A DNA stretch of 64,000 nt from an uncultured Tenacibaculum sp. (GTDB taxonomy: Bacteria; Bacteroidota; Bacteroidia; Flavobacteriales; Flavobacteriaceae): positions 186,001 through 250,000 of the forward strand of contig CANLMR010000002.1 in assembly GCA_947492185.1 (NCBI GenBank). Direction: 5' to 3'. Positions 53,353 to 62,359 of the stretch are shown in pieces; position 1 is the stretch's first letter; each line of letters starts with the position of its first letter. Below the pieces are notes generated by a model that was not told the DNA's origin, did no database searches, and was given only the letters and a program-made list of their open reading frames with translations. The position numbers and the translations under genes were made by a program.

Positions 53353-55184
53353 TGGAATACTTCAAGAAAATTTTAAAATATGCGAATCCTTACAAAAGAT
53401 TCGCTTTTTTAAACATCTTTTTTAACGTATTATATGCTATTTTTTCAGCATTATCTTTTATCGTTATCATGCCTTTATTAAAAGTACTTTTTGGTGATGA
53501 AGGTAAAACGGTAAAAGTTGCAAAACCTATCTATCAAGGTTTTACTGAAATTAACAGTTATGTAAACCAAAGTTTAAGTTACTACACTAACCAAATAGTA
53601 CAAGAAGATGCGTCTAAAGCATTAGTTCTAGTAATATCATTAATAGTAATTACATTTATATTAAAAAACATATTTAGTTATTTAGCTTTTTACTACATCA
53701 CTTTTTTAAAAAACGGAGTATTAAAAGATTTACGTAACGATTTATATGACAAAACAATCTCTCTCCCTGTTTCTTATTTTTCTGAAAAAAGAAAAGGAGA
53801 TATTATGGCTAGAATTGGTAATGATGTAATTGAAGTTCATTATTCATTTCTTTCCATTCTAGAATTAATTTTTAGAGATCCATTAATGATTTTAATTTCT
53901 GTAGGAATGATGCTTGTTTTTAGTGTTAAATTAACAGCTTTTATTTTCATCTTTATTCCTGTTGCAGGATTTATTATAAATGTAATAGGAAAAAACTTAA
54001 AAAAGACTTCAGATAAAGTACAAAGTGAGCAAGGTATATTTTTATCTATTTTAGATGAAACATTACAAGGACTTAAAGTTATTAAAGGTTTTACTGCAGA
54101 AAAAATATTTAATAATAAATTCCAATCATCAACCAATCGCTTTGAAAAATTAATGAATAAGCTAACAATTAAAACACAGTTAGCTGGACCTGTAAGTGAA
54201 ATATTAGGGGTTACTGTTTTTTGCGTATTGATATGGTATGGTGGTAAAATAGTTTTAATTGACAAAACAATTGGAGGTGAGACTTTACTTGGTTTTTTAG
54301 GCTTAGCATACAATATTATTACTCCTGCCAAATCAATATCTAAAGCAAGTTTTACTATAAAAAAAGGAAATGCTGCTGCTGATAGAATTCTTCAAATATT
54401 AGAGACTGAAGATCAACTAAAAGATGCTCCTAATGCTACTAATAAATTAACTTTTGATCATGATATTGAGTTTAAAAATATTTGGTTTAAATATCAGGAT
54501 GATTATGTTTTACAGGATTTTTCTCTTAAAATACCAAAAGGAAAATCAGTTGCTTTAGTAGGACAATCAGGAAGCGGAAAATCTACCTTAGCAAACCTAA
54601 TTACACGTTTCTATGATGTGACAAAAGGCGAAATTCTAATTGATGGAGTCAATATAAAGTCATTAACAAAGAAGTCACTATTAAATTTAATGGGAATAGT
54701 AACGCAAGATTCTATTTTATTTAATGATTCTATTAAAGAAAACATTAAAATTGGAGATCAAAATGCAACCGATGATGATGTCTTAAAAGCTTCTAAAATA
54801 GCTAATGCTTATGAGTTTATAAAAGACCAACCAAAGCAATTTGAAACAAATATTGGCGATAGTGGAAACAAACTTTCCGGAGGACAAAAGCAACGACTAT
54901 CAATTGCCAGAGCTGTTTTGAAAAATCCTCCAATTATGATTTTAGACGAGGCTACTTCCGCTCTAGATACTGAATCTGAGAAATTGGTGCAATCTGCTTT
55001 AGAAAACATGATGCAAAATAGAACTTCAATGGTTATTGCACATCGTTTATCTACTATTCAAAATGCAGATAATATTGTTGTTTTACACAAAGGAAAAATT
55101 GTAGAGCAAGGTAAACACGAAGAGTTATTAGCCAAGAAAGGTGAATACTTTAAGTTAGTTTCCATGCAAAATATTGATTCATAA
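53352..55184 (+). CDS. MsbA-type ABC exporter
   Basis: A 610-residue half-transporter with a membrane domain of six segments (about 18-345) and an ATPase domain (about 365-605). Walker A is GQSGSGKST, Q-loop QDSILFNDSI, signature LSGGQKQRLSIARA, Walker B PIMILDEATSALDTESE, H-loop AHRLSTI. The family (MsbA/LmrA-like) flips lipids or lipid-linked glycans across the inner membrane. The association with glycosyltransferases and with lipid A genes elsewhere suggests lipid-glycan or LPS export; the substrate is not proven. A loop near 45-85 is longer than in MsbA of E. coli. Confidence 0.92.
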   Translation: MEYFKKILKYANPYKRFAFLNIFFNVLYAIFSALSFIVIMPLLKVLFGDEGKTVKVAKPIYQGFTEINSYVNQSLSYYTNQIVQEDASKALVLVISLIVITFILKNIFSYLAFYYITFLKNGVLKDLRNDLYDKTISLPVSYFSEKRKGDIMARIGNDVIEVHYSFLSILELIFRDPLMILISVGMMLVFSVKLTAFIFIFIPVAGFIINVIGKNLKKTSDKVQSEQGIFLSILDETLQGLKVIKGFTAEKIFNNKFQSSTNRFEKLMNKLTIKTQLAGPVSEILGVTVFCVLIWYGGKIVLIDKTIGGETLLGFLGLAYNIITPAKSISKASFTIKKGNAAADRILQILETEDQLKDAPNATNKLTFDHDIEFKNIWFKYQDDYVLQDFSLKIPKGKSVALVGQSGSGKSTLANLITRFYDVTKGEILIDGVNIKSLTKKSLLNLMGIVTQDSILFNDSIKENIKIGDQNATDDDVLKASKIANAYEFIKDQPKQFETNIGDSGNKLSGGQKQRLSIARAVLKNPPIMILDEATSALDTESEKLVQSALENMMQNRTSMVIAHRLSTIQNADNIVVLHKGKIVEQGKHEELLAKKGEYFKLVSMQNIDS

Positions 55185-55186
55185 TA

Positions 55187-56194
55187 ATGAAAGAACTTCT
55201 AATCTTCAATATTATTTATAAATGGAAGTATCTGCTTGCGATTTTAAAATCTAAGTTTATCAAAGTAGACAAAAAACTTACTATTGATAAATTAATATAT
55301 GTAGCTAGAGAAGCAGATAGGAAATGGATTTTTGGAACTAAAGTCCGAAGATTATCAGAACATTCTGGATTAAACGCTTCTGCTTATTTTCATGCGAAAC
55401 TTAGAGATTTACCTGAAGCGGATGGATATTATTTTATTTATCCACATTATTTTTGCAGAGCAATGCGTCATAATCCTCAAATTTTGAGGAAAAAGAACAT
55501 TGTAATGTTTACTCATGCGCATTACACAACTTCTTACTCGAAAACACATATTGCCTGGTGTTTGAATTTAGCTGATAAAGTTATTTGTTTGAATTCTCAA
55601 GTAAAACTGGACTTAATTGGTATTGGAATTAAACCTGAAAAATTAGAAATTATTCATATTGCTTCTGATCCAGATTTCTTTTACTTACATGAAAGAAAAG
55701 GTGGAGATGTAGGTTTTTGTTCAAACTTTGGAGAACGAAAGAACCCAGAATTGGTTTTTCAAATTATAAAAAACATGCCTCAAAAGCACTTCCACATTTT
55801 TGGTAAAAACTGGGAGAAGTTTGAGAAATTCAACGAATTAAAAGAATTACATAATTTCACATATCATAACAATAGAGATTACTCAGAATTCCCTGATTTA
55901 TACTCAAAAATTGACACATTTGTATCTCCTTCAATTTTAGAAGGAGGTCCAGTTCCTATTTTAGAATCAATGTTATCTAATTGCGTTCCTGTAGCTTCTA
56001 AAACAGGATTTTGTCCAGATATTATAAAACATGGAGAAAATGGATTTTTATTTGATATTGATGCCACTTATGAGAATGTAATACCGTTAATCGAAAAAGC
56101 TGATAGTATAAAAATCGACGTTAGAGAAACTGCATTAGAATACTCCTGGGAAAACTGTGCTAAAAAGATTGATAAATTATTCCTGAACAGTTAA
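55187..56194 (+). CDS. Glycosyltransferase family 1/4-type protein
   Basis: A 335-residue GT-B enzyme. The N-terminal domain is short of a clear glycine loop; the C-terminal domain has GFCSNFGERKNPELVFQII, HIFGKNWEKFEKF, and the E-x7-E type motif in SPSILEGGPVPILESMLSNCVPVASKTGFCPDII. The MKELLIFNIIYKWKYLL start is hydrophobic and may hold the protein at the membrane. It begins two bases after the ABC transporter and ends 18 bases into the convergent CCA-type gene. Acceptor and donor are unknown; a role in surface-polysaccharide synthesis fits the operon. Confidence 0.8.
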   Translation: MKELLIFNIIYKWKYLLAILKSKFIKVDKKLTIDKLIYVAREADRKWIFGTKVRRLSEHSGLNASAYFHAKLRDLPEADGYYFIYPHYFCRAMRHNPQILRKKNIVMFTHAHYTTSYSKTHIAWCLNLADKVICLNSQVKLDLIGIGIKPEKLEIIHIASDPDFFYLHERKGGDVGFCSNFGERKNPELVFQIIKNMPQKHFHIFGKNWEKFEKFNELKELHNFTYHNNRDYSEFPDLYSKIDTFVSPSILEGGPVPILESMLSNCVPVASKTGFCPDIIKHGENGFLFDIDATYENVIPLIEKADSIKIDVRETALEYSWENCAKKIDKLFLNS

Positions 56195-57601
56195 ACCTAG
56201 CTTATTCGCTTTTTTCAACATAAACTCATAAGAAGCTTCATATTCGTTTGGTATTACACCTTCTAATATAGCTTCCTTTATTGCTTCTTTTATCTGTCCG
56301 ATTTCACGGCAAGGTTTTAAGTTAAAGGTTTTCATAATTTCCTCACCAGAAATTGGTGGTTGAAAATTACGAACTCTATCACGTTCTTCTACCTCTTTAA
56401 TTTTTTGTCTTACTAATTCGAAGTTTTTATGATAGCGTTTAAATTTCTTTGGGTTTTTGGTGGTAATATCAGCCTCACAAAGTGTCATTAAACTATCAAT
56501 ATCATCTCCAGTATCAAAAATCAATCTACGAACCGCAGAATCTGTAACTTCAGAAGCTAACACAATTGGTCTTGAACTTAATAAAACCATTTTCTGAACA
56601 AATTTCATCTTATTATTCAATGGCATCTTTAATCGCTTAAAGAGCTTAAAAACCATTTTAGAACCAACAAACTCATGAGAATGGAATGTCCATCCAACTT
56701 TTTTATCGAAACGTTTTGTTGGTGCCTTACCAATATCGTGCAATAATGCTGCCCAACGCAACCAAACATCATTTGTATGTTGAGATATATTATCTACTAC
56801 TTCTAAGGTATGATAGAAATTGTCCTTATGCATTTGTCCTTCTACTTCCTCAACTCCTTTTAATGCAATTAACTCAGGAATAATTCTTTTTAACAATCCT
56901 GTTTGCTCCATAAGTAAAAACCCTACTGAAGGTTTTGGTGAAGCAATAACTTTATTTAATTCATCAACAATACGTTCTCTTGTAATAATATCTATACGTG
57001 TAACATTATTTGTTATTGCTGTTAATGATTTTTCTTCAATTTCAAAATTGAGCTGAGAAGCAAAACGGACTGCGCGCATCATTCTTAAAGGATCATCTGA
57101 ATACGTAATATCCGGATCCAAAGGAGTTCTAATAATTTTGTTTTCTAAATCAGAAATACCATCAAAAGGATCTAATAATTTCCCTAAAGAAGCTGCATTT
57201 AAACTTAAAGCTAAAGCATTTATAGTAAAATCTCTTCTATTTTGATCGTCTTGTAAAGAACCTTCCGATACTTCAGGATTTCTACTATCTTCCGTATAAG
57301 ATTCTTTTCTAGCTCCAACAAATTCAACTTCTATATCATGATAACGTAACATTGCCGTACCATATGTTTTGAACACTTGTACTTTAGGATTATTTGGCAA
57401 TAAACTAGCTACTTTTTGAGCTAAATCTATTCCGCTTCCTACAGTTACTACATCAATATCTTTTGCTGTTCCTCTTTTTAAAATAAAATCACGCACAAAA
57501 CCACCTATAACATAACTTTCTAATTGAAGTTCTTCTGTTGCTTGTGTAATGTATTCAAATATTTTATTCGAAATGGCTTCTTTATAATACTTCTCTTGCA
57601 T
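56177..57601 (-). CDS. CCA tRNA nucleotidyltransferase-type protein with HD domain
   Basis: A 474-residue class II nucleotidyltransferase. The head has VIGGFVRDFILKRGTAKDIDVVTVGSG (GGxVRD and DxD metal site). RRDFTINALAL, PLRMMRAVRFASQLNFEIE and the arm follow. The HD domain is around LRWAALLHDIGKAPTKRF (about 290-310) and gives phosphohydrolase capacity. It is annotated as CCA-adding or poly(A) polymerase-like; both tRNA genes here lack encoded CCA, so a CCA-adding enzyme is needed. Its 3' end overlaps the glycosyltransferase gene by 18 bases. Confidence 0.9.
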   Translation of the reverse strand: MQEKYYKEAISNKIFEYITQATEELQLESYVIGGFVRDFILKRGTAKDIDVVTVGSGIDLAQKVASLLPNNPKVQVFKTYGTAMLRYHDIEVEFVGARKESYTEDSRNPEVSEGSLQDDQNRRDFTINALALSLNAASLGKLLDPFDGISDLENKIIRTPLDPDITYSDDPLRMMRAVRFASQLNFEIEEKSLTAITNNVTRIDIITRERIVDELNKVIASPKPSVGFLLMEQTGLLKRIIPELIALKGVEEVEGQMHKDNFYHTLEVVDNISQHTNDVWLRWAALLHDIGKAPTKRFDKKVGWTFHSHEFVGSKMVFKLFKRLKMPLNNKMKFVQKMVLLSSRPIVLASEVTDSAVRRLIFDTGDDIDSLMTLCEADITTKNPKKFKRYHKNFELVRQKIKEVEERDRVRNFQPPISGEEIMKTFNLKPCREIGQIKEAIKEAILEGVIPNEYEASYEFMLKKANKLGLTVQE

Positions 57602-57606
57602 ATACT

Positions 57607-58155
57607 CTATTCTCGAATCACAATAATTTCTTCTCCCTCAATTTTTAAAATAGTTGAAGATTTTTCTGACACTTTATCTTGCTGCAAATTTACTATATAA
57701 TCTACGCTATCCAAAATTGCTTTTTCTACTTCTGAAAATGATTTAGGTGTAGGATTTCCACTCACATTTGCGGATGTAGAAACAATTGGCTTACCAAAAG
57801 CTTCTATTAATTCTCGACAAAAATCATGCTTTACAATCCTTATAGCTAACGTATTATCTTCTCTATTAATAATGTTTGAAGCAATTCCTTCTGGATTACT
57901 ATAAATTATAGTTGTTGGTTTTTTAGTTTTTGTAAGTACTTCAATAACGTCATTAGGTACAAACACATATTTTTTCAGCATCTCTAATGAACTTACTAAA
58001 ACAATTAAACTTTTACTTTCTTCTCTGTTTTTCAGTTTATAAATTTCTTTAACAGCATCATTATTTGTTGCATCGCAGCCTAATCCCCAAACAGTATCGG
58101 TTGGATATAGTATTGTATTACCTTGTTCTAAATGTGATAGTGTTTCCTTTATCAT
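57607..58155 (-). CDS. tsaC: L-threonylcarbamoyladenylate synthase (YrdC/Sua5 type)
   Basis: 182 residues from the ATG at 58155; in-frame starts at 58176 (ATG) and 58191 (TTG) are possible, but the promoter box at 58189-58196 places transcription near 58182, so the TTG is excluded and 58176 would have almost no leader. The YrdC domain begins GNTILYPTDTVWGLGCDATN and has KLKNREESKSLIVLVSS, with KTKKPTTIIY and STSANVSGNPTPKSF making the nucleotide/threonine site. It makes threonylcarbamoyl-AMP for tRNA t6A, feeding TsaB/D/E (tsaE at 34.6 kb). It precedes the CCA gene by five bases. Confidence 0.92.
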   Translation of the reverse strand: MIKETLSHLEQGNTILYPTDTVWGLGCDATNNDAVKEIYKLKNREESKSLIVLVSSLEMLKKYVFVPNDVIEVLTKTKKPTTIIYSNPEGIASNIINREDNTLAIRIVKHDFCRELIEAFGKPIVSTSANVSGNPTPKSFSEVEKAILDSVDYIVNLQQDKVSEKSSTILKIEGEEIIVIRE

Positions 58156-58188
58156 TTTTAAGTATTTATTTTTCATAAAAATGTAGGG

Positions 58189-58196
58189 CAAATTTA
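58189..58196 (-). promoter_or_regulatory. tsaC-cca promoter -7 box
   Basis: TAAATTTG on the minus strand; start near 58182. It overlaps the rejected TTG start and favours the ATG at 58155. Confidence 0.55.
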
Positions 58197-58300
58197 CATA
58201 TATCTGTTCTATTAATATCTTTTAAAATATAAAACAGAAGGTTTAAAAGCTAATTTGTACTATTCACAAACTTGAATCATAGAAAATGATGAATTTACAT

Positions 58301-58308
58301 TATGTTTG
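58301..58308 (+). promoter_or_regulatory. Promoter -7 box of the WaaE-like glycosyltransferase gene
   Basis: TATGTTTG matches TAnnTTTG; leader about 14 bases to the ATG at 58329. Confidence 0.45.
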
Positions 58309-58328
58309 TTTCACAAAAACAATAGAGA

Positions 58329-59096
58329 ATGAATAAACACCAAATAAGTGCTGCTCTTATTACTTTTAATGAAGAAAGTAATATTGCTCGCACATTAGAA
58401 AAACTTACTTGGTGTGATGAAATTATAGTAGTTGATTCTCATAGCACTGATAAAACTGTTGAGATTTGTTCTTCTTTTGGAGCTAAAGTATTTACTAAAA
58501 AATTTAATGGTTACGGTGAACAAAAAAGATATCTTGTAGAACAATGTAGTTTTGATTGGGTTTTATCAATTGATGCTGATGAAGTTTTGACAGATGAATT
58601 AATTGAAGAGATAAAAAGTGAGTTTTCGAAAGAAATTGTGCCTTACAAAGCGTATTTTCTAAATAGAAAACATGTGTATTTAGGAAAAATATTCAAATAT
58701 GGGTATTTACGAAACACTCCAGTTTTAAGATTATTTAATAGAAAAACTGCTAATTTTTCTAATAAAAAAGTACACGAAACTGTTGAATTTAAAGGTAAAA
58801 AAGGACGATTTAAAAATGTTTTTTTTCATTATACTGCAAATACTGTAGAACAAATAAATTACAAGAAAAACAGATACGCTACATTAGTTTCAGAAGAATA
58901 CTTCAAAAAGAAAAAACGTGTAAATCTACTTATTTTAATCTTCAAATACCCTTTAGCTTTTATTAAAGAATATTTTATTAGAGGTAATGTTTTTAATGGT
59001 TATGAAGGCTATGTTTGGAGTACTTATATTGCTGAATATAGTGTATTAAAGTACTTGAAGTTAATCGAAAAAAAAAGAAAGAAGAAATTGATTTAG
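58329..59096 (+). CDS. Glycosyltransferase family 2, LPS-core (WaaE/KdtX-like)
   Basis: A 255-residue single-domain GT-A enzyme. The start ISAALITFNEESNIARTLEKLTWCDEIIVVDSHSTD and SIDADEVLTDELIEEI (DxD motif) are those of the WaaE/KdtX core glycosyltransferases. The middle has AYFLNRKHVYLGKIFKYGYLRNTPVLRLFN and VHETVEF, typical of this group. It probably adds a sugar to the lipopolysaccharide inner core, cytoplasmic side. The end is strongly basic (EKKRKKKLI). It is convergent with the glycosyltransferase at 59093 with a four-base overlap. Confidence 0.85.
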   Translation: MNKHQISAALITFNEESNIARTLEKLTWCDEIIVVDSHSTDKTVEICSSFGAKVFTKKFNGYGEQKRYLVEQCSFDWVLSIDADEVLTDELIEEIKSEFSKEIVPYKAYFLNRKHVYLGKIFKYGYLRNTPVLRLFNRKTANFSNKKVHETVEFKGKKGRFKNVFFHYTANTVEQINYKKNRYATLVSEEYFKKKKRVNLLILIFKYPLAFIKEYFIRGNVFNGYEGYVWSTYIAEYSVLKYLKLIEKKRKKKLI

Positions 59097-60145
59097 ATAA
59101 TCGATTTATAAAAGTTATAATGCTCTTCTCCCAATGTTTTCAGAGAAAATTTTGATTTTACAAATTCATATGCATTAGAAACTATTTGTTCTTTTAATTC
59201 ATCATTATTAACTAATAATAACAGTTTTCTTGCTAAATCTTGATAATTGCCTTTATCACATAAAAAACCTGTATGACCGTCTTTAATCAAATCTTTAACT
59301 CCTAAAGAATTTGTTGCTACTACTGGTTTTTTAGCTAAGAAAAAATCTAAAACTGTTGACCCTAAACCTTCAAATTTTGAAGTAAACAAAAGATAATCTA
59401 ACTGAATAATTAATTCATTTATATTCTTGATAAAACCAACCATTTTAACGGATTCATTTAAATCAAGTTCATTTATTGTCCTTTGTATTTCATTGGAAAG
59501 TTTTCCATCGCCAATTATATAAAAAATAATGTTTGTGTTTTTCTGAAGAACTTTCTTAGCTGTCATTAAAAAGGTATAATGATCTTTTTCTGGAGAGAGA
59601 GCTGCTACATAACCTACTTTAATTTTTGTATTATTTAAAAATTCAAAAGTAGCATTATCCAGATTATCAAACTTATTAATACTAATAGCACTAGAAATAA
59701 TTTCAGTTGATTTTTCTTCTACTACTTTCAACATTTCCTGTTTTACCGCATTAGAAATACAAATTACTTTCTTTGTTTTTTTGTACTTTAATTTTGAAAG
59801 CATTCCTTTAACAGGAAAAACAACTCTTCTTGTAACTATTACAGGAATCTTTAGAAAAAAAGCACAAGCTAGAATTGATATCGTATGACCTTTTGATTCA
59901 TGAGCATGAATTAAATCTATGTTATTTTCTTTACATATTTCGCGAACCTTAAAAATCCAACTAAAAAAGCTACCTTTATGAGAGAATTTCAATAAGGTAT
60001 CGATTCTTTCATTTAATTCTGAATCTTTTCTACATAAAAAATAATTTACACAATCCTCTTTATCACTAAGTGATTCTAATAAGTTGGAGACCTGTCGTTC
60101 CCCTCCTCTCCAAGATTTTGCTTTTGAAATGTGTAATATTCTCAT
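59093..60145 (-). CDS. Glycosyltransferase family 4 protein
   Basis: A 350-residue GT-B enzyme. N-terminal domain: ILHISKAKSWRGGERQVSNLLESL and DLIHAHESKGHTISILAC. C-terminal domain: KVGYVAALSPEKDHYTFLMTAKKVLQ, FYIIGDGKLSNEIQRTI, and the E-x7-E motif in LLFTSKFEGLGSTVLDFFLAKKPVVATNSLGVKDLIKDG. Typical of LPS or capsule sugar transfer from nucleotide donors. It is the last gene of a three-gene minus-strand group and overlaps the preceding gene by four bases (ATGA-type coupling). Confidence 0.88.
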   Translation of the reverse strand: MRILHISKAKSWRGGERQVSNLLESLSDKEDCVNYFLCRKDSELNERIDTLLKFSHKGSFFSWIFKVREICKENNIDLIHAHESKGHTISILACAFFLKIPVIVTRRVVFPVKGMLSKLKYKKTKKVICISNAVKQEMLKVVEEKSTEIISSAISINKFDNLDNATFEFLNNTKIKVGYVAALSPEKDHYTFLMTAKKVLQKNTNIIFYIIGDGKLSNEIQRTINELDLNESVKMVGFIKNINELIIQLDYLLFTSKFEGLGSTVLDFFLAKKPVVATNSLGVKDLIKDGHTGFLCDKGNYQDLARKLLLLVNNDELKEQIVSNAYEFVKSKFSLKTLGEEHYNFYKSII

Positions 60146-61254
60146 AAACCTTTGTATAATGTATTCATTTGTTCAGCTATTACATCGTCATTAAACTTTT
60201 GCGCAAATAAATAACCTTCATCAATCATTTCTTTGCGTTTTTCTTCATCATTCAATAACATTTGTATTGTATTCGAAAACTCAATTGAATCATTTGGATT
60301 AACATAACAAGAGTTTGGGCCTCCAGCTTCAGGAAACACTCCTCCTTTAGAAGTAATCACTGGTGTTTTGGAATATAATGCTTCAATAATTGGAATACCA
60401 AAACCTTCAAAAATACTAGGATAAACAAAAATCTCAGCAGATTGATATAAAGTAGCTAATTCTTTCAAATCAACTCCTTCCAAAAAATGAACTCTATCTA
60501 TTAGCTCATGCTTTTGTATATATTCAATTACTTTAGCGTAATACTTTGTTTTCCTACCTACTACGACTAAATGTACGTCTAAATTTTTTATTGATTTTAG
60601 AACACTTAGCAAGTTCTTTCTATCTTCAATTGTACCAACATTTAAAATAAATTGATCTGGTAAATTAAATTTATCTTTTACATTTTTCCTTACCGAATCA
60701 GAAATTATTTTTTTAAAAATAGAATGACAACCTTGATAAATCACTTCAATTTTAGACTCATCAATATCTAGGAAATCAACTATATCTCTTTTAGTTTGCT
60801 CACTTATAGCAATTACTTTATCTGCATTCTTCGCAGCATATTTAAACTTATTAAAGTGTATTTTTCTATCGAAATAAGAATATAGTTCAGGATATCGAAC
60901 AAAAATTAAATCATGAATAGTTACTACAGATTTAATCCCTGTTTTTTTTATACCTCTCGGTATTTCTCCAGATAAACCGTGAAATATATCTATCTTATCT
61001 TTTTTAAGCTGATTTACAATTGGACCTTGTCTCCAAAAAGATGAAAATTTTCTCCAAAATAATGAATTAGGCAGTTTTTCTACTAAATTTTTAAACTCAC
61101 TAAGTCTATTGATTTTTTTAGGTTTTGTATTATACAAGTTATATGTATAATCTTTAGGATAAAAAGTAGCGAGTATTTTTAATAAATCTCTACTATAATT
61201 CCCTAATCCTGTAGTATTGTGATATGCTCTTTTAGCGTCAAAACCTAATTTCAT
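60142..61254 (-). CDS. Glycosyltransferase family 4 (mannosyltransferase-like)
   Basis: 370 residues from the ATG at 61254; a GTG two codons upstream is possible. N-terminal: KLGFDAKRAYHNTTGLGNYSRDLLKIL with the GLGNY donor loop; SVVTIHDLIFVRYPELYS. C-terminal: FILNVGTIEDRKNLLSVLKSI, HLVVVGRKTKYY, and EIFVYPSIFEGFGIPIIEALYSKTPVITSKGGVFPEAGG with the E-x7-E motif. It resembles WbaZ/mannosyltransferase-type enzymes of O-antigen synthesis. The donor cannot be decided. It begins seven bases after the next upstream gene and ends four bases inside the downstream one. Confidence 0.88.
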   Translation of the reverse strand: MKLGFDAKRAYHNTTGLGNYSRDLLKILATFYPKDYTYNLYNTKPKKINRLSEFKNLVEKLPNSLFWRKFSSFWRQGPIVNQLKKDKIDIFHGLSGEIPRGIKKTGIKSVVTIHDLIFVRYPELYSYFDRKIHFNKFKYAAKNADKVIAISEQTKRDIVDFLDIDESKIEVIYQGCHSIFKKIISDSVRKNVKDKFNLPDQFILNVGTIEDRKNLLSVLKSIKNLDVHLVVVGRKTKYYAKVIEYIQKHELIDRVHFLEGVDLKELATLYQSAEIFVYPSIFEGFGIPIIEALYSKTPVITSKGGVFPEAGGPNSCYVNPNDSIEFSNTIQMLLNDEEKRKEMIDEGYLFAQKFNDDVIAEQMNTLYKGL

Positions 61255-61260
61255 CAACAC

Positions 61261-62295
61261 TTATATAAAGGTTAAATATTTGTTTTTTTGAAATTCATAT
61301 GCCCATTTTTCATCATTATAAACTTTCTTATTATCTATTGTTAAACTATTTAAGGTATTAATAAATGAATCAGCTTTATATAGAATACTATTTTCTTTTA
61401 CATCACTTATTTCTTCTAGTTCTCTATTACAAATCATTCTTTTTTTAAACCCAAAAGCCATATTAAAAGTACCAGTTATCTTACTTTTTAAATAACTCTC
61501 GTCATCTAAATTCAATAAAGGAAGAATATAATCTGATTTTTCAAGATAATTGTAATATTTATCATTAGAAATAAACTCATTAAAAGTTTTGAAATAAGTA
61601 TCTAATTGTAATGATTTTATTGTATCTAAAAAATGTAATCCATCTTTGGTGTTTATATTACCTAGAATAATAAACTTGATTGATTTATTAATTTCTTTTA
61701 GATTTAATTGTTCAATTAAAAACTTATAATTTCTTCGACTGTAATGTAACCTACCTGGTATTGTAATCCAGATTTCATTTTCTCTTTTTTTAATACTAAC
61801 AGAATTAAAAGGAGGAAAAAATATTGGATAAAAACTTTCTAGTTTAGTAGCATTGGTGTTTTTATAATTAATCTTTATAAAATCATTCAATACAAAGTAT
61901 TTTTTAATTTTTATTGAAAAAAGACGTTGTGTAAAACTTTTTTCTAATCGCTTGGCATTATGAAGAATTCCAATGACATCTACCTTAAAGAAATTAAGAA
62001 ACAGTGAAATATTTCTCAACTTTTTAGATGAAGAAGCTGTATTGAAAATAACTTTATCAAACTTTGACAATTGTTTTGTTAGTTTAACTTGAAGTGATAA
62101 TGATTTCAAAAAAGAAAGATTATTGAAATTTACTTCTTCAACGTTATCAAAAAAATCAATATAGGACTCTGTTTGTTTTATAACATCTGAATGAGCTAAT
62201 AAAGAAATTGAATATCCTGCATCTTTTAAAAAAGAAACTTGTGTATAAATACACTCTTCGTGTGATTCTGATATTTCAACTATAACTACTTTCAT
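61261..62295 (-). CDS. Divergent glycosyltransferase-like protein
   Basis: 344 residues from the ATG at 62295 (MKVVIVEISESHEECIY); an earlier frame start at 62310 lies in the promoter/terminator hairpin. N-terminal Rossmann-like half with SKFDKVIFNTASSSKKL and VIGILHNAKRLEKSF. C-terminal half with IWITIPGRLHYSRRNYKFLIEQLN, FIILGNINTKDG and YLEKSDYILPLLNLDDESYLKSKITGTFNMAFGFKKRMICN. The overall two-domain layout looks like a GT-B fold, but the usual E-x7-E motif is absent, so assignment is by position and partial pattern. It is the first gene of the glycosyltransferase row. Confidence 0.62.
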   Translation of the reverse strand: MKVVIVEISESHEECIYTQVSFLKDAGYSISLLAHSDVIKQTESYIDFFDNVEEVNFNNLSFLKSLSLQVKLTKQLSKFDKVIFNTASSSKKLRNISLFLNFFKVDVIGILHNAKRLEKSFTQRLFSIKIKKYFVLNDFIKINYKNTNATKLESFYPIFFPPFNSVSIKKRENEIWITIPGRLHYSRRNYKFLIEQLNLKEINKSIKFIILGNINTKDGLHFLDTIKSLQLDTYFKTFNEFISNDKYYNYLEKSDYILPLLNLDDESYLKSKITGTFNMAFGFKKRMICNRELEEISDVKENSILYKADSFINTLNSLTIDNKKVYNDEKWAYEFQKNKYLTFI

Positions 62296-62299
62296 ACTA

Positions 62300-62335
62300 A
62301 AAGAGACCAAATATAAAACTATATTCGGTCTCTTT
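62300..62335 (-). terminator. dapD terminator containing the glycosyltransferase promoter
   Basis: AAAGAGACC (62300-62308) pairs with GGTCTCTTT (62327-62335), and AATATA (62310-62315) pairs with TATATT (62320-62325), loop AAAC. On the minus strand it follows dapD and ends in TTTT. The -7 box TATATTTG (62315-62308, minus) lies within its 3' arm. Confidence 0.8.
62308..62315 (-). promoter_or_regulatory. Glycosyltransferase operon promoter -7 box within a terminator arm
   Basis: TATATTTG on the minus strand matches TAnnTTTG; transcription would start near 62301, about six bases before the ATG at 62295. Confidence 0.5.
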
Positions 62336-62359
62336 AGAAATATTATTTAACTGTAATTA

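Noticed and set aside
53840..54331. Minus-strand frame within the ABC exporter
   Set aside because: Antisense to a conserved membrane domain; no signature.
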